Origin: Poa pratensis
Lineage: Eukaryota; Streptophyta; Magnoliopsida; Poales; Poaceae
Assembly (NCBI GenBank): GCA_947311845.1
Contig: CAMZMU010000071.1
Coordinates: 19,641,399 to 19,705,398 of the forward strand
Direction: 5' to 3'
Length of the DNA: 64,000 bases
The first letter of the stretch is position 1. Every line of letters begins with the position of its first letter. Shown here in pieces: positions 1-10,663 of this stretch. A program made the translations under genes and the position numbers. The notes under the pieces were generated by a model that ran no database searches, had not been told where the DNA came from, and saw nothing but the letters and a program-made list of their open reading frames with translations.

Positions 1-109
1 TAGAGTCTCCCACCAAGTTGCCGAATCTTATTACAGTACAAGTATCAACTTATGTCTAGGATTTCAAAAAACCCAATAGTACAAGATGCACAAGGTAGAA
101 AAGCACACC

Positions 110-290
110 TATGGTCCCGGTTGGGCTTGGACATCAGTCCCGGTTGCCCAACCGGGACTGGCCAATCGGGACCAATGCTGGTCCCGGTTGGTCCAAGAAC
201 CGGGACCAATGCTGGTCCACGTGGCCAGTTCTGGCTGGGCGTGGGGGAGACCCATTGGTCCCGGTTCTTAATACGAACCGGGACCAATGT
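110..290. repeat. CACTA subterminal repeats, left cluster
   Basis: At least five copies of GGTCCCGGTT or its complement AACCGGGACC occur in about 180 bases, several as short inverted pairs around 10-25 bp spacers. The same motif flanks the right terminus. In this superfamily such repeats are the binding sites of the element's own DNA-binding protein; that role is inferred here. Confidence 0.8.
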
Positions 291-325
291 GTGCCTTTTT
301 TTTTTTGGTATTTAGGGTTTAGGGT

Positions 326-475
326 GCCCCCTCTCCCTCTCGCCGGTGCCCCCTCCCCTCTCGCCGGTGCCCCCTCTCGCCGGTGCCCCCTCCCTCTCGC
401 CGGTGCCCCCTCTCGCCGGTGCCCCTCTCCCTCTCGCCGGTGCCCCCTCTCGCCGGTGCCCCCTCTCCCTCTCGG
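326..475 (+). repeat. GC-rich minisatellite (CTCTCGCCGGTGCCCC)n
   Basis: About eight imperfect head-to-tail copies of an 18-20 bp unit with core CTCGCCGGTGCCCC lie just inside the left subterminal cluster. Open frames across it are an artefact of the repeat. It lies downstream of the stop codon of the gene at 636-4356. Confidence 0.75.
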
Positions 476-635
476 TGCCTCCATCGTCTCCCCCTTCTTC
501 GCATCGCCGACGTGCTCTCCATCGTTTCCGTACGCATATTATACGCTCTACTATATACACAGTACACGTTGATGCATATATAATTAATATTCGATCTCTT
601 GCGAGAATACAAGTATTTAATTACATGGAGATAGA

Positions 636-3600
636 TCACATATGTAGTTCATCGTCCGAAGCATAATGTTCTCCCTTTTCATCGATGACCTCCCTAAGCA
701 GAAATCCCGCCAATTCCTCTTGAATTGCTTGTACGCGCCGTTCTGGGTCGATCTTCTCCCGCATTTTGCTGAAAGCAGTTGTTCTCCGCTCAGTGGTCAA
801 CTCGCGAATGAACTCGCAAACGTAGAATCCACATAAATTACTCCCCGGTGGCTGCTGCGGACTTTTCACCGTTTTATAAGTTAGCTCATCTTTGAATGGA
901 CCTTCTACCTTCTGTTTGAAAATTGTCCAACACCTGCTTTGGCAAAGAAAATGAACAAAGGAGTTATTAATTACTTGACATCAGGGAACGAACGAAAGAG
1001 GGCGATATAATGCGATAATGATTGAAATTACTTGTTGAGCATTTCTTTCATGTCGGACCACAACGCTTGGTCCCAACTTAATGAGTCGTGGACTTCAACT
1101 ATGGACTTGTCAGGTTGAATGCTTAGCAGAATCCAGTGGAACCTGCGGACGTTTACATAAAGCAGACATGCATAGCTCATCAATTACACTTAACATCGAG
1201 AAAGCCAAATAAAATATGTACAAGACAGAAACACTCACCTGAAGTTGTAAGGAAATAGTATTTCCGTACAGAAATGTTGCATGGTTAAAAAGGTGGTCAG
1301 GTCATGCTCCACGTCTTTGGGGTGATTGACTAACGTATGTGAATTCACGATATATGGGTCAACGAACCCAACCTCAAAAACTCTAGATCTTTTGCATTCC
1401 AGCATCTTCATTCTGCATAATAGCGTACAAAAGGATATATATATAGTCAGGATAATATAATACAGGCAATGAACGAGCTGAGCTAGAGACTTAATTACGA
1501 AAATAAATCACTTACAGACAATAGCAAGAGAGGATAGATTTGTCGAGGGCGCGCTTTTGGAATAACTGGAACAGTTCAGTCAGTTGAACATGTATAATGT
1601 AACGTTTGAAGAAATGCTCCACTCTAACGTCCAGCGGAAACCACTCTTTCGCGTCCTTCTTTGATGTGTGCACCAGGTACCAGGTATGCAGATTTCGCAT
1701 ATGTGTTGATAGACCCGTCAGCTCCTCATTACTGACCATAGGCTCCCCTTGGACATATTTCCGTGCCATCTCTAACATTGGCGCATATTCATAGCCTAAA
1801 AGTTGACCAAGGCTCATACCCAAGGCGGTAGCCTGTTCCTTGGCCTGCGATACAGTGACACCAAGTTCTTTAGCAGCAGCTATGGCTCTGGGGTCCAATA
1901 ATTCCAGGTCCTTATCCATAGCGGCTCTGAAGTCCTTGTCGACATCGGAACACACTATGAGCGGGGGGACCGATTGATTTTTCTGCTGTCCGAGCTGGGC
2001 AATTTGTTTCCCGCTTTTTGCACTTCTTCCCTTGTTCTGCTCAGACTGGGCACGTGCTAGCTTAGTAAGTTCACGACCATAGTCAGATGGCAGATTCATC
2101 GATATCTGGGATGGCTGCTCAAGGAAGGACATAGCCCACTTTTTGGTTTTTGCATCATATACCTTCTTTTGCTCGGGCTTTTTTGGTGCAAAAAAAGCCT
2201 TATTGTAGGCAGCCACTACCTCGGCGTTTTCCGCTTCAGTCCTGTCATAAGGTCTCTTGGGAGGAACCGTCGGGATGTCGACTATCTTTTGAGTGCGACC
2301 TCTCTTCTGAGTGGGGAGCGGGGGAGCGGCGTTGGTCCGTTTCTTCTGCTGAGACGGCTGCGCTGGAGACTGGTCACGCGGCGGCGGAGACGGCTGCGCT
2401 GGAGACTTGTGAGGCGGTGAAGAGGACGGCTGCGCTGGAGAATGCTGAGGCGGTGAAGAGGACTGTTGCGCTGGAGACTGGTGAGGAGTCGATGGCCTTG
2501 GCTGCCAGTTCGGAAGCACGATGAATTCCTTTGGCCATAGAATTGGCGCTTTCTTGGCTTCTCCAAGTTCAAGCACCTCCCCATCTTCACCTGCAGGGTG
2601 GTGCAGCTTCAGCTCCTCAAAATCTTTCATCACTGCATCCACCCCGACAACAGCGTAGCCATTTGGAACCGGAGCAAAATGGTAAGTTGGATTAGGTCCA
2701 ATTGGTAGGGCATAGCCGACCGCCACCTTCACGGATATGTTATAAACTTTCACATGCAGCTCACAAGGTGTGCTCTCCGTGATATCATCCACTGGGTAGC
2801 GACGAAGAGGAGCCACTGCATCATCATTACCATCCTGGAGCTCCGTGGAAGCCACGCTGCTTTTCCGATTCGATGGGCCACCGGTACCATCGCATGCAGC
2901 TTCTACCATGTGCCGTTGAGATTGGCCGCTAGTACCTTGCTGGCTAAGCACGGCAATTTGTTCCTTCTGCAGCTTTAATTCTTCTTCTATATTACGCAGC
3001 CGGTCTGCAGCAGCGCGTGCTTCCATTGCCTCCCTTTCCTTTCTCCTCTGATGGCTTCTATCAGGAAATTTCTTCCTGTGCTCGGGAATCGCAATTGTCT
3101 TGGGCTTGGAGCCAGGTACGCCTCGTAACCGTCCGTCGTGTTCCTTATTCCCAAGGGCGCGTGTGAGCTCGTCATCCTCTCTATCGGGAATGAACCGTCC
3201 CTCTGCAACATCCTTTACTGCATTTCTAATTTCTTGGATGGGTAGTAGGGGATTATCTTTGTGTCTTCTGTTATATATGCACTTCCCTTCTGCGTCCAAC
3301 GTGCCCCCATGCCCGTAAAACCAATTTCTTGCCCGTTCGATCCACTTGAGTGGCTCTGGAGTGATCCCATTAGCCAGCAGGTCCGCCTCAAGTTTCTCCC
3401 ACTTAGGCATGCTAAAAGCGTAGCCACCAGGCCCCATAGTATGGTGGTACATCTTTAGAGCAGCATTTGCCGCATTTTTTGCAGACTTTTCCAGAGCTTC
3501 CTGATTTCTTGTACGCCACAAATTCTTCCCAGTAGTCCTTTATCTTCTCATACCCTTTATCGAAGTCTGGAGTCTTATTTTTCTTGACAAACAGGTTGTT

Positions 3601-4356
3601 CAATCTTTTCTTCCAGTTCTTGAATAGCTCGGCCATCTTCTTAAGTGCCCAGTCCTTGACTTTTTGCTCCATGATTTTCCGGGCAATCTTTTCTGCCTCA
3701 TCTGGATCCTCCTCATCTGAATCCACCTCTGGCGCCGGCAGGGTGAAATTAACCATGAGCTTTCTCCAAAGTCTTTCTTTGCCCTCATCGCTGACATATA
3801 GCTGTCCTTTCTCCTTTGGCCGATGCCATTCTCGAACGGTGATCGGGATGAAGTCCCTAACAAGAACTCCGCATTGCTTTACCATTTTATTTTTAACACC
3901 AGGGGGAGCAGTCGGTGTGCCGTCTTCAGCGACTCTTTCGATCGTGTACCTTTCTTGGTCGCCCAACTTTTTGGCTGGGCCTCGTTTTGTCCTTACAGAA
4001 GATTTGCTCGATCCGGAGGGCTAAAAGAAGAAAGAGCGTTAATATATGTATATAGACAGCAGAGGCTTAATTAATACAATCTTCGGCTTCATTAATATAT
4101 GTATATGCACCTCGCCGGAGTTTGCAACATTTAATGTTCCACCGGAGCCTTCGGCTTCTCCCTCGTCGGCTTCTCCCTCGCTGACTTCTCCCTCACCCCG
4201 GCCGTCGGGTTCTACCTCACCGGAGCCGTCTCTTCGGTTGAGAGACTCATCTCCCTCACCGGAGTTGTTCAAAAACTCCGTGGTGACATCGACAATATCT
4301 TCCGGCCCGCGGATTATATCCTGGAGGATATTTTCCTGATCTTCGTCTCGTTCCAT
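636..4356 (-). pseudogene. CACTA second gene: plant transposase (Ptta/En/Spm-like) plus C-terminal Ulp1-like protease; frameshifted
   Basis: Five exons can be joined in frame with GT..AG borders: 4111-4356, 1516-4020, 1239-1412, 1032-1142 and 636-933. Exon 1 is acidic (Glu/Gly-rich). Exon 2 starts with KRGPAKK and a region typical of the plant transposase Ptta/En/Spm family (HHTMGPGGY), then a coiled-coil stretch, a domain near residues 495-585 resembling DUF8039, and SPAQPS proline-rich repeats. Exons 3-5 form a C48 (Ulp1-like) cysteine protease: FHWILL supplies His, EVHDSL supplies Asp, and QQPPGSNLCGFYVC supplies the oxyanion Gln and catalytic Cys. The product probably binds element DNA; a C-terminal deSUMOylase-like domain is known in some plant CACTA and MULE proteins. 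One frameshift near 3501 (one extra or two missing bases) breaks exon 2 just before the HHTMGPGGY motif, so I call it a pseudogene; an assembly error is possible. Confidence 0.8.
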
Positions 4357-5100
4357 AGTTTCTGCAAATTAAGAACAATGCACAAAACTTTAGTTGGGTA
4401 ACTTGTTCCATATGTCAAGATACATCTACAATATCATCTCATTTGCAAGAACAAATTAGAAACTTCATATGCTGCCTTATAATCTCATTTGCAAGAGCAC
4501 CTCGGGCGGGGAGCGGCAGAGCACCTCGGGCGGGGATTCTTGGGCGCGACGGCGAACTCGGAGACCCTAAACCCTAAAACATCAAGAAATTAAAGCCATT
4601 AAGCTCAAGAACATAAGACTCAAGCTAAAATATACATCAATATAGCTAAAATCATTTGCAAAGCTAAAATTAAAATTAACATCAATATGTAGCAAAACTA
4701 AAATTAACATCAATATATAGCAAAACTAAAACTAACACTAACAAAACTAATTCTAGCAAATGGCTAACAGAAAATGGCTAACAAAAAATAGCTAAAACCT
4801 AGCAACTAACACTAACAAATGGCTAACAAAAAACCATCTACAACTAACCTAGCAATTTCTATAACCTAACAATTTCTATAACCTAATAATTTCTATATCT
4901 AACAAATTTCTAAACATATTAATCATTTTAATCTACAATGCTACAATTTTAATCTAATTACTTCTAACCTTGAGTAGCAAAATTATGTTTAGAAATTTCT
5001 ATAACAATTATAATCTATATCTAACAAATTTCTATAACAATTATAATCTACAATCTAGCTACAATGCAAAATTATGAAAAAAAAGCACTCTCACCTTGAG
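4357..5100. other. Upstream region of the CACTA second gene, AT-rich simple sequence
   Basis: No gene is seen. 4480-4560 has two copies of GAGCACCTCGGGCGGGGA. 4600-5080 is very A/T-rich with loose repeats of CTAACAAA, AAAATTAACATCAATAT and ATTTCTATAAC. It should hold the promoter and 5' leader of the minus-strand gene at 636-4356. Confidence 0.6.
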
Positions 5101-5410
5101 TAGCTACGGTGGTGGTGAGCGCGCCGGTGGTGGTGGAGCGGCGGCCAGCGGTGGTGGTGGCGGGGCCGCGCCGGTGGTGGTGGCCGCGCCGGAGCTTCGG
5201 GCCGGCGAGCAAGAGGGAGGTACGGCCGGCGCGTGGAGGCCGGCGTGGAGGTGGCGCGTGGCCGGAGGAGAGGTGGCGCGTGGAGGCGGCGCGGCGGACG
5301 TCGACGGCGGCGGCGAGGCGCGGCGTGGGCGGCGCGGAGGTCGGGCAGCCTGACGGCGTCGTTTCGCTCCGCGTCGCCTCTGGTCCTTCGTCGATTTTGC
5401 GTGAATGAGG
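5100..5410. other. GC-rich GGTGGTGG/GCGGCG tract
   Basis: A 300-base GC-rich block of GGTGG, GCGGCG and GGCGCG triplet-like repeats is open in several frames on both strands, giving only Gly/Arg- or Pro/Ala-rich translations. I read it as non-coding, probably upstream leader sequence of the CACTA gene. Confidence 0.55.
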
Positions 5411-5439
5411 AAGAAGAAAGGGTGCCAGCAGTTATAGCA

Positions 5440-5605
5440 GGGGTCATTGGTCCCGGTTGCTGGCAAGAACCGGGACCAATGCCTCTTTGGTCCCGGTTCT
5501 TGCCAGCAACCGGGACCAAAGAGTGGGTAATTAATGCCAGATCGCGGCGCGCGTCTATGGACTCATTGGTCCCGGTTCTTGCTAGAAACCGGGACCAAAG
5601 AGTCC
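5440..5605. repeat. Internal cluster of CACTA inverted repeats
   Basis: Three inverted pairs of TGGTCCCGGTT and AACCGGGACCAA, each around a short spacer such as CTTGCCAGC, lie 5 kb from the right terminus. They match the subterminal motif at 110-290 and 10664-10870. An internal cluster may be a promoter-proximal binding region for the second gene or the end of a nested derivative of the same family. Confidence 0.7.
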
Positions 5606-6329
5606 TTTTTCAAAATTATTTCGAACTTTTCAGTTTGAAATTTTGCCCGCCTTTTTTTTCTTATTTAGGTGTTTGGATATGAATTTCAAATGGTTTTGAA
5701 TCTGAAAAGACTTTCAACATGAAAAGTTTTTAAATTTGAATAAATAATCCAAAACCATTTTCTGTTTTCTAAAATAATTATTCTAACTATACAAACTATT
5801 AACCATTTTGCCATTTTCAATTAAAAATGCATTAACTTTATTGCATATTTTGAATTGACAAAACTTTCAACATGAAAAGTGTTTGAATTTGTATAAAAAT
5901 CCAAAATCCAAAATCCAAACTCGACTAATAATATGTATAAATCGATCAAAAATGATTAAGTAAGATTTATGATTAAGTAATAATAATTATTAATTCAGTT
6001 AATTCTATTTTTGGTGTTGTAAAATCCCATGGCAAGCAGAAGTAAATGCAGAACAATTTCAGTGAACCTATATTTATAATATGTAATAATAATTATTAAT
6101 GCAGAACAGTTTCTTTTGAGGGCTTGTGAGCTGTTGGATCACTCTGTGAGCCACCAACCGGACTAAAGGGAATCCCACCAATAAGGAAGAAGCACACGGA
6201 TCGTGTGTTTCTTTCGAGCGCTTGTGAGCCGTTGGTTTATGTTGTCAATGTAATTTGCATGGTTTGTTTAATATCAATGCGAAAAGTAGTCACCCATCAA
6301 TCTTGGATACATTTTACACGATCGTCGTC
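5606..6329. other. AT-rich non-coding CACTA interior
   Basis: No gene recognised. It contains two copies of a TTTCAACATGAAAAGT motif (5713 and 5867) and AT-rich direct repeats around ATATGTAATAATAATTATTAAT. 6145-6170 has a degenerate ACCGGACTAAAGGG motif of another CACTA family. Confidence 0.5.
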
Positions 6330-6914
6330 TTAGCTAGACCAGAAGTAGTTCATGACAACAATCTTGGGTACATAGACAAACCATAGGTTAGTCATACTCC
6401 TGCCTAGGCCTATAATACTCGTCCTCGTAGTCGTCGTAGTCGCCGCCGTCGTCGTCGTTGTCGTCGGGGCGGCGCGTGTCGGGCGCCTGGACTGGAAGTG
6501 AGGGTAGCGCAGGCGGGGGTTATCGCCGGCCGTGATGTAGTTCATGACGCTCTGGAGAGTTCGGCCGCTCCACCACAGCCGACGGCCGGCCTCGTTGAAG
6601 TTCGAAGGAGGCGGGCCATCCTCCTCGTACCTGGCGAGCGCCCTCTCACGCCGATTGATGAAGAAGGCGTCCCAAGTCGGGCGGTAGTCGGGATGCCAGC
6701 GGGGATCCATCCGCTGCTCCGGAGTGAGCTCGAGGTAGTAGTGGTTCGTGATGGCCGCCCGACGTGCCAAACCTTGAGGGATAGGAGGGACCGGCACGCC
6801 TCCGGTGCTCAGCCTCCAGCCGGCGGGGACGTCGTAGCCGGGCGGGCAGGGGTAGTTCGAGGCGGAAAGCGCCTCCGCCTCCGAGTAGGTTAGAGTGGGT
6901 ACGGTGGAAGCCAT
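6330..6914 (-). CDS. Transposon-borne protein of unknown function, 194 aa
   Basis: The ATG at 6914 follows a TATATATA box about 60 bases upstream, so I prefer it to the longer open frame reaching 7100. The N-terminal half has Pro/Gly/Trp-rich motifs (YPCPPGYDVPAGW, GGVPVPP, TPEQRMDPRW), then FINRRERALARYEE and EAGRRLWWSGRTL. The C-terminal tail after residue 140 is a Thr-rich run from ACG-type triplet repeats and looks low-complexity. I recognise the YPCPP ... DPRW ... GRRLWW pattern as a family seen repeatedly beside grass CACTA elements; its function is unknown and no catalytic motif is visible. It lies between copies of a CCAACCGGGACTAAA motif, so it may be cargo of a smaller nested CACTA derivative. 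Confidence 0.5.
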   Translation of the reverse strand: MASTVPTLTYSEAEALSASNYPCPPGYDVPAGWRLSTGGVPVPPIPQGLARRAAITNHYYLELTPEQRMDPRWHPDYRPTWDAFFINRRERALARYEEDGPPPSNFNEAGRRLWWSGRTLQSVMNYITAGDNPRLRYPHFQSRRPTRAAPTTTTTTAATTTTTRTSIIGLGRSMTNLWFVYVPKIVVMNYFWSS

Positions 6915-6969
6915 GGAGAGTGATGAGGTTGCAGATATGAGTTTAGATGTGCTATGCCAATGGAGGCCA

Positions 6970-6988
6970 TGACTACATATATATAGTG
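6970..6988 (-). promoter_or_regulatory. TATA box of the 194-aa ORF
   Basis: On the minus strand CACTATATATATGTAG lies about 60 bases before the ATG at 6914, a normal plant TATA-to-ATG distance. There is no transcript evidence. Confidence 0.45.
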
Positions 6989-7369
6989 AGACCTTTAGTC
7001 CCCGTTCGAGCCACCAACCGGGACTAAAGGGGCTTATTTGTTCCCGCGCAATTTTACCAACCGGGACTAAAAGATTCCCACCAATAAGGAAGAAGCACAC
7101 GGATCGTGTGTTTCTTTCGAGCGCTTGTGAGCCGTTGGATCAGGGGTGTGTTTCTTTTGAGCGCTTGTGAGCTGTTGGATTTTTAGAACTAGTCCCGGTT
7201 GGTAACACCAACCGGGACTAAAGAATCACACGGATCGTGTGTTTCTTTCGAGCGCTTGTGAGCCGTTGGATCAGGGGTGTGTTTCTTTTGAGGCTTGTGA
7301 GCTGTTGGATCAGCACTCCCACCACCACCACCACTCCCACCTCATCCACAGGTACACTTTCTAATCGCC

Positions 7370-7377
7370 TATAAATA
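7370..7377 (+). promoter_or_regulatory. TATA box upstream of a 57-aa ORF
   Basis: TATAAATA lies in a GC-balanced context 58 bases before the ATG at 7435, which would give a leader of about 30 bases. It is a good match to the plant core-promoter consensus, but nothing shows that it is used. Confidence 0.4.
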
Positions 7378-7434
7378 GCGGCGTCCCTGCAGCGAACGGC
7401 ACACAACGAGCGTCTACCTTCGCCACCGAATCCA

Positions 7435-7608
7435 ATGGCTGGATTTAGCCTACCTGCTGGCATGTTCCCTGGCATTATTGTGTTCGTCCTTGTTCACCGG
7501 CCAGCCATTGGAGCCACCTCCTGTAGGACGGTGAACAATGACAACACAACGACGCTGTTGGAAACACAAGCCCTAGGTAGGTTGAATCCAGCCACTGGAT
7601 TAGGGTGA
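7435..7608 (+). CDS. Putative small protein, 57 aa, signal-peptide-like N-terminus
   Basis: The frame begins with a hydrophobic stretch (MAGFSLPAGMFPGIIVFVLV) that resembles a signal peptide, and ends at a TGA. The mature part would be about 30 residues with one cysteine and an Asn/Thr-rich run. It sits on the opposite strand to the transposase genes, downstream of a TATA box. Sequence near its ATG (GAATCCAATGGCTGG) reappears inverted near its end (CCAGCCACTGGATT), so the ORF may be a by-product of a decayed hairpin. I do not recognise the protein. Confidence 0.25.
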   Translation: MAGFSLPAGMFPGIIVFVLVHRPAIGATSCRTVNNDNTTTLLETQALGRLNPATGLG

Positions 7609-7672
7609 CGCAATGATGAATTGCCGAGGAGGTGGGAGTGGTGGTGGTGGTGGAAGTGGTAGCCATGCCCCT

Positions 7673-7783
7673 CGGTCCGATCCAAGCAGCGGCAAGGCGC
7701 TCTGATGATCTGCGACATTCCCAACACTTTTTGGGACGGTCGTAGATCATCAGAGACGTCTTGCCGCTGTGGATCGAAGGTCG
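7673..7783. ncRNA. Long imperfect hairpin, miRNA-precursor-like
   Basis: The left arm at 7673-7723 (core GCAGCGGCAAGGCG, CTCTGATGATCTGCGAC, TTCCCAA) pairs with the right arm at 7731-7783 over about 48 bp with few mismatches and a loop of about 7 bases. The shape and length resemble plant miRNA foldbacks or young inverted-duplication loci. It could equally be a relic of a foldback transposon. No family name can be given. Confidence 0.4.
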
Positions 7784-7982
7784 ATTTGCTGCTCACGACC
7801 ACGCGATGATTTGCAGTATACAAAGCATTCGGATTCCCGTCATACAGCCCTACGGTGCTAATACATTACATTGATTTACATAAAAGCCATGAACCCTTCT
7901 TCGCGTATGTCCCTGGCCTATGATCGCTTCAGCCGTAACCATGGAGCATCTTCATTATTTAACGGGATGCTTGGGTCAGTTC

Positions 7983-10515
7983 TCACTGTAAGGGCGGAAT
8001 TTCATCAAACTTATCATAATCTGCTGACATGTCTGTCTTGTCCTCGACTCCCACGATGTTTCTTTTCCCTGAAAGAACTACGTGACGCTTTGGCTCATCG
8101 TCTGATGTATTCGTTTGCTTGTTTTTTCTTTTTTTCGGTCTGGAGGACATGTCCTTCACATAGAAAACCTGAGCCACATCATTGGCTAGGACGAATGGTT
8201 CGTTCTTGTAACAACCAAGATTCTTGAGATCCACTGTTGTCATCCCGTACAGCTGGTCTACCTTTATCCCTTCTCCATTCATGTTGACCCAACTGCACCG
8301 AAACAAAGGGACCTTAAAAGTAGGTCCATAGTCAAGTTCCCATATCTCCTCTATGCGACCATAGTATGTGTCCTTTTGCCCATCGTCGTTTGTTGCATCA
8401 AAGCGGACACCACTGTTCTGGTTGGTGCTCTTTTTATCTTGGGCGATCGTGTAAAATGTATTCTCATTTATCTCGTACCCTTGGAAATTCAATACAGTCG
8501 AAGATGGTGACGCGGCCAACAAGTAGAGCTGATCTCCGACAGTAGTGTCATTCATGAGCTGTAATCGCAACCAACTGCCGAAGGTCTCCATGTGTTTTTC
8601 CCATACAGGCCCAGGAAGCCTAGCAGGTTCACGCAAAGATTCTTCGTCACGTACATCACGTCGATTGAAGACCGGACCTCTAGGACTTTCCAATAGGGTA
8701 GCTCCCAGAATATAGAGCACTTCTTCCATATGGGTACGTGGTTGTCAGCGTCATTCGGAACAGATAGACTGCCAGGACCCTTTCCAAAGATTACTTCTAA
8801 ATCCTTGACCATGTCATATATAACATCACCATCAGGGAGGTTAGGCTTCTTCCGGCGATCTGCCTCACCGTTGAAATGCTTGCCGGGCTTTCTTACGGCA
8901 TGACTGTTCGGAAGAAATCGACGATGCCCCAGGTACACATTCTTGTTTCCCAAATGTATACTTTCAGTCTTATCTAAACAGTGCGTGCATGCATTGTATC
9001 CCTTGTTTGACTGTCCTGAAATGTTACTAAGAGCAGGCCAATCATTGATGGTTACGAACAGCAACGCTCGTAGGTCAAATTCCTGTTGTTTGTGCTCATC
9101 CCACACACGTACACCTGGTTCGGACCACAACTGCAAAAGTTCATCAACTAATGGCCTTAGGTACACATCAATGTCGTTGCCGGGTTGCTTCGGGCCTTGG
9201 ATGAGCACTGGCATCATAATGAACTTCCGCTTCATGCACAACCAAGGAGGAAGGTTGTAGATACATAGAGTCACGGGCCAAGTGCTATGACTGGAGCTCT
9301 GCTCCCCAAAAGGATTAAAGCCATATGTACTTAGACCAAATCTTAAGTTCCTTGCGTCATCTGAAAATGTCGGGAACTCTCTGTCGATTTTTCTCCACTG
9401 GGACCCATCGGCGGGGTGTCTCAACTTCCCGTCTTTCTTACGCTCTTCTTTGTGCCATCGCAACAACCTGGCATGCTCTTTGTTTCTGAACAGACGTTTC
9501 AACCGTGGTATTATAGGAGCATACCACATCACCTTAGCAGGAACCCTCTTCCGGGGGGGCTCGTCATCGCCCTCAACATCACCAGGGTCATCTTGTCTTA
9601 TCTTGTACCGCAGTGCATTGCATACCGGGCATTTATCCATGTTCTCGTACTCACCGCGGTACAGGATGCAGTCATTAATGCATGCATGTATCTTCTGCAC
9701 ATCTAATCCTAGAGGGCAGATAGCCTTCTTTGCTTCGTATGTAGTCTCGGGCAATTCGTTATCCTTTGGAAGCTTCGGCTTCATTATTTTCAGTAACTTC
9801 TCAAATCCCTTGTCAGAACAACCAGTCTCTGCCTTCCATTTCAGCAGTTCCAGTGTGGTACCGAACTTTGTGCTTCCATCTTCGCAGTTTGGGTACAGCA
9901 ACTTTTTGTGATCCTCAAGCATGGCCTCCAACGTTAGCTTCTCCTTTTCTGTATCGCATTCTCGCTTTGCATCAGAAATGACCCCACCAAGACCATCAGC
10001 GGGCTCATCTGATGCCCGATGTTCACCTCTTTCTTCTTCAACGTCTTCCATAACAGTATCACCGCATTCCTCAGGGAACATAGGATAGTTGTCATCATCC
10101 TCCTCTTCTTCATTGTCTTCCATCGTAACCCCTCTTTCTCCGTGCTTGGTCCAACAATTATAGCTGGGCATGAAACCTTTCCGAATCACGTGGTCTTGAA
10201 TGGTTCTCGGGTCAGAGTACTCCCTGACGTTCCGACACTTCTCACATGGACAAGGCATAAAATTATTCACTTTGTTTGCCTCAGCCACATCGAGAAATTT
10301 ATGCAGGCCTGCAATAAACTCGGAACTGCGTCGTTCGCCGTACATCCATCGCATCCGTGCATCCATCTGCATCATATATATAATTAAGTTTATCAAATAC
10401 CATTACAATAACATCTTGAATAGTGAAATGACCACCGTACATCGACACGTGCAATATTTCTGTATCAATTACAGACGAAAAGGATAAAATTGCTAACCTC
10501 GGCCGAGGATATCAT
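7983..10515 (-). pseudogene. CACTA tnp2-type transposase (TNPD-like), internally deleted
   Basis: Exon 1 (10498-10515, six codons) joins through GT..AG to exon 2 beginning at 10366, where WMYGERRSSEF opens the transposase-associated domain with a CPCEKC zinc-binding motif. The tnp2 catalytic domain (Transposase_21) follows, with motifs such as CPVCNALRYK, LRFGLSTYGFNPFG, CIYNLPPWLCMKRKF and FVTINDWPALSNISGQ. Near 8590-8605 this frame runs into a different frame carrying METFGSWLRLQL and then a DUF4216 domain (GYEINENTFYTIAQDKKS, FYVKDMSSRPKKRK) down to the stop at 7983. The region normally between them, including DUF4218, is missing. The deletion also shifts the frame, so no full transposase can be made. 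The product would cut the element ends in the nucleus together with the second gene product. Confidence 0.85.
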
Positions 10516-10663
10516 TTTGTGTGAACTTAAGTGTGGGTCGGGCATTTCATCGAACACATCTTGTGCGTGGCAAAGGAAAAAAAAATAGCACCCACTTCCC
10601 ACCAATCCAAGAGAAAAAAATTAGAGGAGAGAAGGGGGTGGGGGTTATTTATAGGCAGGGAGG

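Larger units (their letters stand above)
6194..7270 (+). repeat. Three dispersed copies of a 43-bp repeat with a palindromic core
   Basis: CACACGGATCGTGTGTTTCT followed by TTCGAGCGCTTGTGAGCCGTTGG occurs at 6194-6236, 7096-7138 and 7227-7270, nearly identical each time. Its start, CACACGGATCGTGTG, is a near-perfect palindrome. A variant TTTCTTTTGAGCGCTTGTGAGCTGTTGG interleaves with it (7150-7178, 7282-7308). CCAACCGGGACTAAA motifs lie among the copies. They look like subterminal repeats of a CACTA derivative carrying the 194-aa ORF. Confidence 0.65.

Noticed and set aside
5091..5519. Pro/Ala/Arg-rich ORFs on both strands
   Set aside because: Produced by GGT/GCG repeats; open in many frames at once.
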